A DNA stretch of 64,000 nt, taken from assembly GCA_021521415.1 (NCBI GenBank), contig JAIQDT010005470.1:1-64000 (forward strand), given 5' to 3'. Position 1 is the first letter of the stretch. Each line of letters starts with the position of its first letter. Both the position numbers and the translations under genes were made by a program. Below, one piece after another: positions 47,901 through 56,984 of the stretch. The notes under the pieces were generated by a model. The model was not told where the DNA came from. It did not search any database and worked only from the letters and a program-made list of their open reading frames with translations. The DNA is from Bidens hawaiensis (taxonomy: Eukaryota; Streptophyta; Magnoliopsida; Asterales; Asteraceae).

Positions 47901-48253
47901 CCTCTGTAGCCATTTCTACCTGTGAAGCAGAGTACATGGCAGCATCAAACTGCTGCTCCCAGGTTCTTTGGATACAACAGCAATTGCGCGATTACGGTCT
48001 GAATTTTACTCAAACTCCTATTTGTATTGATAACACTGCTGCAATCTCAGTAACTAACAATCCCGTAAAACATAGCAAAACTAAACACATTGACATTTGT
48101 CATCATTTTATACGGGATTGTGCTGAGAAGAAATTAATAGTGCTCGAAAAGGTTGATTCGTTAGATAATTTCGCTGATCTTTTTACTAAAGCGTTTGACA
48201 GAACTCGATTTCAAAACCTTGTTGAGCTTAATGGGATGATCAATCCCGAGTAA
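44946..48253 (+). pseudogene. pol of copia element C: protease, integrase, reverse transcriptase, RNase H, with stops
   Basis: Protease appears as WVVDSGCSRHMTG. The integrase zinc site is LWHRRMGHI...CLSCKKGK, with catalytic MDLFGPV, RSDNGTEF and PQQNGVAERKNRTL. Reverse transcriptase has KWVFKCKRDEKG, QLDVKSAFLNG and the active site VQVYVDDIIFA. RNase H shows YTDSDYGG and EAEYMAAS. The frame is the same as the end of gag, separated by one TAA at 44928. Other in-frame stops are at about 45424 (TGA), 46794 and 47436 (TAG), and a frame change near 46095 sits at the integrase end. The complete domain set shows the parent was autonomous. Confidence 0.88.
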
Positions 48254-48971
48254 CCGTATTTTTAGTTTTACTTAAAAAAAAAACGTCACTATCGCTTAGA
48301 ATTATGTCGGTTGCTTCAGTTTGAAGGACATATCTTCGGATGTGTTTGGTCCTCACTTCTACCAGTAGATTATGAGGATAGCCATTAACCAGATGACTGA
48401 AAGCGACTGGGGCGGTTTATGATGTGTTTTTATTCTTTCGCTGAAAAGTAGTCGTTCATACTTAGTTAAAAGGATGCATATTCGTATGTAGTCGGTCCAG
48501 CTGATCCATTGGATCTTCAGGATAGCCGTTTACTTGATGACTTTGACTTGATCGGGGCGATAGAATTTAAATTTTTTTTTGGGAGATGATATAATTTTTC
48601 AAGTCTTCATAAGAAGTTTCTATACAATGTTTCTAAGAAAATTGATCCAACCTTGGAAAGTGATACTCAAACTATTTCTGTGTGCTTAACTAGTGAAGTT
48701 ATTAGGCCTAAAAGACTCTAGAACAGTCATTGTATGTTATGGTAGCTTTTTATGGTGCGTAAAAGTAGAAGTGATACTAACTAAATCTTCTCGATTTAAA
48801 GGGACAACACATTAAGAGTTGTGTATGTCTCCATATATGTCTTTCCGAATGATAGGCAGAAAAGCGATTACCCAGTCATACACGAGCCCGTGAGTGTTCT
48901 GATTCCCAAGAAGATAGTGTGTCAAGTACCTGCAGTGATCCAGATTCGGGACTTGCAGTAGTCTACTGTTT
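48254..48971 (+). other. Spacer of element C after pol, with a diverged duplication
   Basis: No coding frame. Two related stretches (about 48295-48415 and 48445-48565) share GGATAGCC...ATGACT and end CGGGGCG or CTGGGGCG. Element B inserted at TGTTT 48967-48971. Confidence 0.5.
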
Positions 48972-51881
48972 TATGACAAACTGAAAATTTTTCTTCTTAC
49001 TCTTTCAGACTCTCATCACGACTTGACTCAAATTTTCGGGACGAAAATTCTTTAACATGGGAATGATGTGACAATCGTCAATTTCAGGTTAACTCCGTTA
49101 ACTCAACTCCGTCAATTCAAACTTTAAGATCGTTGAATCTATAACGTACACTTCATTACATTTAAACTAGGGTTTAAATGACGCGTAACACTTACTACAT
49201 GTGTAGTCTTTCGGGATTTGCACCGAAACGCAAACGAGTTGACGCAAACGATTGATAAATAAACGATAAACGTAAAAACAATAATTATGTGATTATTATG
49301 TGTTAGGATTATGTGCTATGTGATAAAACTATGGTCATGTTAACTTATTGGGCAAGTATGATGGAATGTTCTAGAAAAACAACACTTGGAAAGAAGAGGG
49401 ACTAGAGTGTAACTTGTATTATTATAAATACATCACTAATAAACAAACCCTAACTTATTATTAACCTACAACCCTAAATCGGCTCTCTCTCCCTCTCTTG
49501 ATCCACGGCTGCCGTCCACCTTCATCACACACACACACATCAATCAAGAGATTAATCCAAGAACTAGGTGCTAGGAAGGTATACTTGATCATCTCTTACC
49601 TCCTTGTTGTGTAATTTTGATGTTTAATGGGTTGTATGTAAACCCTAACTCAGCCGATTATATGTATGTATGTGATCAATATGATAGTTGTTAGTTGGAT
49701 AATAGATTGATAACTAGATTGATGTTGTTGCATGATTGATTGTTGTTCTTGATTTGAATTAAAACACAAACCCTAATCTTGTATGTATGGTGTGATTTAT
49801 ATGCATGGATAGTAGTTATGGTGTCTAGAGGGTTATATGGATGCATGATAGTTCATAGATTGTTATGATGTTGAGTTTTGATGTGAACAGATTCTGGACA
49901 GAATATATATACGATGTTTAACTGACTGTAACGAAGTGTAAACGTGAAAATTGATTGAGATTGTGAGTACTGCAGTAAACTAGGTTGAGTCTAGTTTCTA
50001 TAAAGTATAAATTCGTAATTTTTGGATAAGTGGAAGTATACTTTTATGATTTTACAAAAACGTGATGCAAAGCTGAGCTGTTAGACCTGCTGTTAGGTTA
50101 TATTGTAAATTCTATATCTCATGAACTACGAGGCCAATTGGGTTGGTTCCACTTCTGGAAGTTGACTCACTGAGTTAGGAACCAAACCCAAGTGGTCTTG
50201 CATTTATTGGATTTTTCGTTTACCGGGAATTGCAAATAACATTCTGTTGTGCATGAATCTGACTGATATGAGTTTACTGTAGTGTTTTGATCATTATGAG
50301 CAATCTATATGGAATAAAAATAAGATAAAACATGTTCTGGAAACCTAAGATATGTATGCTTCTGTGGTAATTTTTGGTGAATTAATTGAGACGTTATAAT
50401 CGGTGAACTAGTGTAATCTTTCAAGTAGAAATTCTGTCACAATGAAACTAGCTGCTGAGTTGTATAGGAATGCATGAAATATGATAGTTTTTATATAATT
50501 GTGGTATTTTGACCAAAATACCCTTGCGGGGAATAGTTGCTAGTTTGATTGCCATGAATTGACCAAATTGCCTTTATGGGGAATAATGGTTAGTTAGTCT
50601 TTGTTTGTTGACCAAAATGCCCTTACGGGAATAATTGCTTGTAAGTATGTTATTAATACATGACACGAAAGTAATTGCTCACTCGTGTATCGTATCACAA
50701 TTGTACTTGTTTAAATCACACACGGTTCACAAACGAAACACGAAACATGATACGTGCATAGGTATTATGTGCCGAGTCTAGAGACTCGTTAAACGTTCCG
50801 ATACTTAGAAAATCTCTTTGTTATTTTAGAACGCTAGAGAGTTTTCTACGACGCGCATCACTCGGTGATCTAATTTGGAATATTCTTCGCAAACAGTGAG
50901 TTCACTTACCCCGCTCTTTGAACTGTTTTCAAACGTTTTTCACTTGGGGGAGATAACATACTCCGATAAACGCATTTTTGAGATAAACACATATTTAAGA
51001 TTTTGTTATAAATTATATATATCACTTGTAGAGGCTAAGCGGCACGTAACCCTTGAAGTCCCACGCATCGAACCGGTTAATATTTGGAATAGCGAGTCAC
51101 TGTTGAGTAGTACTACTGGGTTTGACAAACCCCACCCGACGCTAAGCTCAACTGGAGGTTGAGTGGGTGTAATTTTTGGCTAACACTTACCATGGTCTGG
51201 GTTGACCTGGTGACGGGCACTTGATAAACAGTCAGCTTCGGTCTCGAACCACTTAGTAATACTTGTTGTATAGATTAGCTACCTATCGATATATAATTTG
51301 ACATAACATTATCTGGTAACACTTAAACGCTGTAACGTGGTTACACACTTAAACGCTGTAACGTGGTTACACACTTAAACGCCGTAACGTGGTTACGCAA
51401 AACATTTAAACGCCGTAACGTGGTTACGCAAAACATTTAAACGCCGTAACGTGGTTACGCAAAACATTTAAACGCCGTAACGTGGTTACGCAAAACTTTT
51501 AAACGCCGTAACGTGGTTACGCAAAACACTTAACGAAAACGCTGAACTCAAACGCTAAACGATTTATCTTATATAACTTGTGAACTCACCAACCTCGTGT
51601 TGACCCCTTTTAGTATGTTATTCTCAGGTAGCCGAGGCGGGCGCGCGGTTTAGGAGCATGCATTAATTGTTAAACATCTTACTCTGCAAACTTAATTTTA
51701 ACATTTACATTTGGTTTTAAGTCGTCCTGCGTGACGCAACTTTTGAATTAAGGTTTTACGCTTCCGCACTTATTTTTCATTTGAACGTTTTCTTTGGTTT
51801 GGTTATAACTAATGATTCCGATCCTGCCAGTTCACACCCTCTGACGGTAAAACTCCGTTAGTGGATTTTGAGGGTGTGACA
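48972..51881 (+). repeat. 5' LTR of element B
   Basis: 2910 bp; starts TATGACAAACTG and ends GGGTGTGACA. Its first 95 bp correspond to internal, pre-LTR sequence in element A. The TATA box TATAAATA is at 49423-49430. A 95-codon open frame near 50875 is present only because both LTRs are the same; I do not call it a gene. Confidence 0.92.
51321..51540. repeat. GTAACGTGGTTAC tandem array in LTR B (seven copies)
   Basis: The 13-bp palindromic core GTAAC-GTG-GTTAC recurs at about 51332, 51358, 51384, 51415, 51446, 51477 and 51508, in units of 26 then 31 bp containing AAACGC. The other LTR has the same array at 59334-59553. Element A has only an AACGC cluster at this place. Confidence 0.92.
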
Positions 51882-51897
51882 GATTGGTATCAGAGCC
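51882..51897 (+). promoter_or_regulatory. Primer-binding site of element B
   Basis: GATTGGTATCAGAGCC directly after the LTR; complementary to initiator methionine tRNA. Confidence 0.92.
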
Positions 51898-52057
51898 ATT
51901 GGTTATAGCGAACTAGAAACTGCATGCATACTAGACTATAACCGCGACGACCCATTAGTTATAATGATACGCACTGCATAGGTTTGTGTAGTCTTGAAAT
52001 CTTATTCCCTTACCTCCTTTACTCATACGCGCGCATATACACGGCTTACCTGTAGAA

Positions 52058-52822
52058 ATGTCGACGCCACCCTCATCATCATCCGATTCGATGATGCATG
52101 CTCACGGGAAGGAACCGCAGTTACCTACTGCCTCGCCACCCCGCGTAGTCCCGGAACTCGCAGCTCCCGCACCGAAGAGGTACCGCCTATCCGGAGGCTT
52201 GTATGACAACGACGTTAGCTGGGAGGGGTACCCCAACATGATCAGACGCATGGTCTACCGTGAACAAGTTCCCCCGTTGCCACACCCGAACCACCCTGCT
52301 TATCCCAACACCCTACCACCCATAACCGAACCTGTAGAGCGAGTTCTCGCAGCTGTCGTTTCTTGTTTGGAGCGTGATGTGGGTTACATGCGCTACACTA
52401 GAGAAAATGTTGCCAGACTGTTTAAAGATGGAACCGAGACTCAGGAGGAGATTGCCCGCATGGCAGCGGCAACGAAAGAAATGCAAGAGACTAGTGAGCA
52501 ACAAACGAAGGTTATGATGAAGATGCAAGCCGAAATGATAGACTTGAAAGAGCAACTACAAGAAGCAAGGACCCGAACCGAAATAGCGTTAGAGCGTTGC
52601 GATATCCTACAAATGCAGATTGCTCAGAACGCAGCCGACCCTGAGGCAGAGCCTGAGGCCGAGCCTGGGGCAGAGCCTGAAGTAGAACCTGAAGAAGATC
52701 CCGAAGAGGAGCCTGAGGAAGATCCCGAAGAAGATCCCGAGGAAGATCCCGAAGAAGAACCGGAGGAGGAACCAGCTGAGGAGGAGGCACATTCAGAGGT
52801 GTCCTCAGATGACGACATCTAG
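52058..52822 (+). CDS. Accessory ORF1 upstream of gag in element B: coiled coil and acidic Glu-Pro repeat
   Basis: An intact 254-codon frame from ATG. Residues 1-45 are Ser/Pro-rich. Residues about 45-115 form a conserved-looking block (KRYRLSGGLYDNDVSW, YREQVPPLPHPNHPAYPNTL, CLERDVGYMRYTRENV). Residues about 120-190 look like a coiled coil with Met/Gln/Glu heptads. Residues about 195-245 are EPEAEP/DPEEEP-type acidic repeats, ending in SEVSSDDDI. No protease, polymerase or zinc motif is present. It is placed between the primer-binding site and gag and conserved in element A, so it belongs to this family. Gag would start 16 nt after its stop in another frame. I do not recognise the fold; a coiled-coil scaffold, nucleic-acid-mimic tail or anti-silencing factor are only ideas. 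Confidence 0.75.
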   Translation: MSTPPSSSSDSMMHAHGKEPQLPTASPPRVVPELAAPAPKRYRLSGGLYDNDVSWEGYPNMIRRMVYREQVPPLPHPNHPAYPNTLPPITEPVERVLAAVVSCLERDVGYMRYTRENVARLFKDGTETQEEIARMAAATKEMQETSEQQTKVMMKMQAEMIDLKEQLQEARTRTEIALERCDILQMQIAQNAADPEAEPEAEPGAEPEVEPEEDPEEEPEEDPEEDPEEDPEEEPEEEPAEEEAHSEVSSDDDI

Positions 52823-52841
52823 TGAGGATGACACTTAGATG

Positions 52842-52953
52842 GAGGGGTTGTCTCCATCCGAACTATTATTTTTCTATAATTTTAAGGATTGATTGGAAAT
52901 ACTTTGTAGCGAATACAATGGTTTTAATCATGAATTTTTAATTAGACTAATAA
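52842..52953 (+). other. Unrelated sequence replacing the gag N-terminus in element B
   Basis: After ATG at 52839 the sequence diverges completely from element A, where gag begins at the equivalent point. It is AT-rich and stops after 17 codons. Homology to gag resumes at GATGTGTCTGCGGATGG. About 110 bp replace about 490 bp, removing the capsid core. Confidence 0.8.
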
Positions 52954-55900
52954 GTGGCAGTGATGTGTCTGCGGATGGTGGATCCGCCGAGCAAGAGAAT
53001 AGAGATGTACATTGATGGGTTAGCACCACAGATTCAGGGTATGGTGACGTCTTCCAGACCAGCCACGATCCAACAAGCGATCCGTTTGGCTCACAAACTG
53101 ACGGATCAGGCTGTGACCCAGGGTGCGTTACCACCGAGGGGTTCGACTGTTAAAGCCCGTGACAACCCGAGTAATGACCACGCCAGCAACAGTAACAACA
53201 ACAACAACTCCAACAACAACGGTAGCGGGCAGGTTTCGAGCGGATATGCTGGGAAGTATCCAAAGTGCAACAGGTGCAACTATCATCATGTTGGCCAGTG
53301 TGACCGTGTCAAGTGTCAAAGATGCGGAAAGATAGGTCACCAAGCGAAGGAATGTAGAGGAGACCTTGCGGCGAAGGGTGCTCCTAAGCCACCGATGACG
53401 ACTAAGGGATGTTTTGAATGTGGACAGGAAGGTCATTTCCGGAAGGATTGCCCCAAGCTGAAACATAATGACAACAATGGGGGCAATGGAAGTGGCAGTA
53501 ACGGTGGAGGAAATGGCAAAGGAAGAGCGTTTGTGATTGGATCGGGTCAAGCCCGCAATGATCCGCATGTGGTGTCCGGTAAGTTCCCTGTAAACGATTA
53601 TTTTGCTTCTATTTTGTTTGACACTGGAGCTGATAGGAGTTTTGTGTCGAAAGCCTTTAGCCAACTTTTAGACCTTACTCCAACCCCGTTAGACGCTAAG
53701 TTTCCTGTTGAATTAGCTAATGGTAAAACTGTAGTAACAACTCATATACTTGCGGGATGTAAGTTGAAACTGTCAGGTCATGTTTTTGACATCGACCTTA
53801 TTCCTTTTACGCTTAGTAGTTTCGATGTCGTTGTCGGCATGGACTGGTTATCCGAGAACCGAGCGGAGATTATATGCCATGATAAAATAGTCCATATTAC
53901 CACCCCTTCCGGCGAGATCATTTCGGTCCGAGGTGAGAGAAGCGGCATGACCAACAGCATCATCACCCTTATGAAAGCACAGAAGTATCTACGAAAGGGT
54001 CATCCGGCAATTTTGGCGCAGATTGTTGAGAAACCCGCGGAGGAGAAACGAATTGAAGACATACCGGTTGTGCGAGACTTTCCGGAAGTTTTCCCGGAGG
54101 ATTTGCCCGGACTCCCTCCTATTCGTCAAGTCGAATTCCAAATCGAGTTGACACCCGGTGCAGCACCCATAGCACGAGCCCCGTATCGGCTCGCACCGGC
54201 GGAACTTCAGGAGTTGTCCACCCAGTTGCAAGATTTGTTGGATAAAGGTTTTATCCGACCTAGCTCATCGCCATGGGGAGCCCCTGTCTTGTTTGTTCGA
54301 AAGAAAGACGGGACTTTCCGAATGTGCATCGACTACCGGGAGTTGAACAAGGTGACGGTCAAGAACCGTTATCCTTTACCCCGAATTGATGATTTATTTG
54401 ACCAGCTTCAGGGATCGAGTTACTACTCGAAGATCGATCTACGATCCGGTTACCACCAGTTGAGAGTGCGCGAAGAAGATATTTCAAAGACGGCTTTCAG
54501 AACACGGTATGGTCACTACGAGTTCTCGGTTATGCCTTTTGGCCTAACCAACGCACCAGCCGTATTTATGGATCTCATGAATCGAGTATGCAAGGCGTAC
54601 CTCGACAAGTTTGTGATTGTTTTCATTGATGATATTCTCGTCTACTCCAAGAACGAGACTGACCACGAAGAGCATTTAAGGATAATCCTGGAACTACTGA
54701 AGAAGGAACAACTGTATGCTAAACTCTCGAAATGTGAATTTTGGCTTCGCGAGGTTCACTTTTTAGGACATGTGATCAACGAGAATGGTATCCATGTCGA
54801 TCCCGGTAAGGTAGAGGCCATCAAAAACTGGGAAGCACCTAAGACTCCGACTGAAGTGCGACAATTCCTAGGACTGGCCGGCTACTATCGGCGTTTCATC
54901 GAGGGATTTTCAAAGATTGCTCAACCCCTCACCGCTTTGACTCACAAGGGCACTAAGTACAACTGGGGTGACGCGCAAGAATCCGCTTTCCAACTGTTGA
55001 AAACCAAGCTTTGTAGCGCCCCTATTTTAGCCCTCCCCGAGGGAACAGAAAATTTTGAGGTACACTGTGACGCATCTATACAAGGTCTCGGTTGTGTGCT
55101 AATGCAACTCGAGAAGGTTATAGCCTACGCCTCTAGACAACTACGGGTTCACGAGAAGAACTACACGACCCATGATTTGGAACTCGGAGCTGTGGTGTTT
55201 GCTCTTAAGATATGGAGGCATTACTTGTACGGTACCAAGTTTACCATTTACACCGACCACAAGAGTCTCCAACATATCTACGATCAGAAGGAGCTGAACA
55301 TGCGACAGCGTCGTTGGGTCGAGCTGCTCAAAGATTATGATTGTGCCATCAAGTACCACCCGGGCAAGGCCAATGTGGTGGCCGACGCCCTCAGCAGAAA
55401 AGAAACAGAAAAACCCAGACGAGTAAGAGCATTGCAACTTACGATTCATGCCAGCTTACCCGATCAGATTCGCGATGCGCAACTGGAAGCTTTGAAAGAT
55501 GATAATCTTCCATCGGAACTCATGCGGGGCATGAGCAAGCAACTTGAAACCAGATCGGACGGGGTCCGATATTTTGAGAACCGGATTTGGGTTCCACGAT
55601 ACGGAGAGTTGAGAACTCTAGTGATGGACGAAGCTCACAAGTCCCGATATTCTATCCACCGTGGCTCAGATAAAATGTATCATGATTTAAAGGCACTTTA
55701 CTGGTGGCCGAACATGAAAGCCGACATTGCCACCTACGTGAGCAAATGCTTGACTTGTGCCAGAGTCAAGATTGAATACCAGAAACCATCTGGTCTACTG
55801 CAACAACCGGAACTCCCAATGTGGAAATGGGAGCACATCTCAATGGATTTTTATTACGGGTTTGCCTAAGACACCGACGGGATGCGATACCATCTGGGTG

Positions 55901-56944
55901 ATCGTTGACCGGTTGACTAAATCGGCACATTTCCTAGCGATTAAGGAAACGGACAAAATGGAAAGACTGACTCGAGTATACATGAAAGAAGTGGTGTCTA
56001 GACACGGAGTGCCTGTCTCGATCATTTCCGATCGAGATTCTCGTTTTACCTCACACTTTTGGAAGTCGCTGCAAAGCGCACTGGGCACACGTCTTGATAT
56101 GAGTACCGCATACCATCCTCAGACGGATGGGCAAAGTGAACGGACTATTCAGACCCTGGAGGATATGTTGCGTGCATGCGTTTTAGATTTCGGAAAGAGT
56201 TGGGAACCCCACTTACCCTTGGTAGAGTTTTCGTATAATAACAGCTACCACGCAAGTATTAAGGCAGCACCGTTTGAAGCGCTGTACGGACGGAAGTGTC
56301 GATCACCACTCTGCTGGGCAGAGGTGGGTGATAGCCAAATCACTGGTCCGGAACTGGTACTCGAAACCTCGGAAAAGATCGTTCAAATCCGAAATCGCAT
56401 GGCAGCAGCACGAGATCGCCAAAAGAGTTACGCCGACAAGCGCCGAAAACCTCTCGAATTTAAAGTAAACGATCGGGTGTTACTCAAAGTCTCACCTTGG
56501 AAAGGTGTGGTTCGCTTTGGTAAGCGAAACAAACTCAACCCACGGTATGTTGGTCCGTACCGGATAACTGAGCGGATTGGTCCGGTGGCGTACCGACTGG
56601 ACCTACCAACAGAACTCAGTGGCGTACACGATGTATTCCACGTATCAAATTTGAAGAAATGCCTATCTGATGAAACCCAAGTAGTCCCTTTGGAGGAACT
56701 GCAAGTTGATGAACAGTTACGGTTCATTGAGGAACCAGTCGAGGTTTTGGATTGGGAAACCAAAACGCTCAAACACAGCAAAATTCCAATCGTTAAAGTT
56801 CGTTGGAACTCGAGACGTGGACCGGAGTTCACGTGGGAACGCGAGGATCAAATGATGAAAAAGTATCCCCACCTTTTTGAAGGGCTAACCAAACACCGAA
56901 AACCGCGAAACCCGGCAAACCGTCAAACATCACCGAATGTATGA
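52954..56944 (+). pseudogene. Truncated gag-pol of element B, one frameshift in integrase
   Basis: Open from 52954 to 55869, then shifted by one extra T in a T5 run near 55850, then open to 56944. Gag remnant: [26 protein letters not shown] and [14 protein letters not shown]. Protease [12 protein letters not shown]; reverse transcriptase with [24 protein letters not shown] and [10 protein letters not shown]; RNase H ([21 protein letters not shown]). Integrase has the zinc site (HKSRYSIH...CLTCARVK), catalytic [18 protein letters not shown] and [12 protein letters not shown], and VGPYRI. The tail [19 protein letters not shown] is chromodomain-like, typical of chromoviruses. The first in-frame ATG is at 52963, so the capsid core is missing. 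Confidence 0.9.
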
Positions 56945-56973
56945 ATTAAATTTCGGGACGAAATTTCTTTTTA

Positions 56974-56984
56974 CTAGGGGATGA
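56974..56984 (+). promoter_or_regulatory. Polypurine tract used by element B
   Basis: CTAGGGGATGA immediately precedes the 3' LTR start TATGACAAACTG. A second similar tract (CATGGGAATGA) lies inside the LTR near 57070, where element A starts its LTR. Confidence 0.75.

Noticed and set aside
50875..51162. 95-codon open frame found twice (also 58888-59175)
   Set aside because: It lies inside the two copies of LTR B; duplication of the LTR explains its repeat presence, and it matches no known protein type that I recognise.
51321..51540. Regularly spaced palindromic repeats that superficially look like a CRISPR array
   Set aside because: Units are tandem copies without unique spacers, inside a plant LTR, and duplicated in the other LTR.
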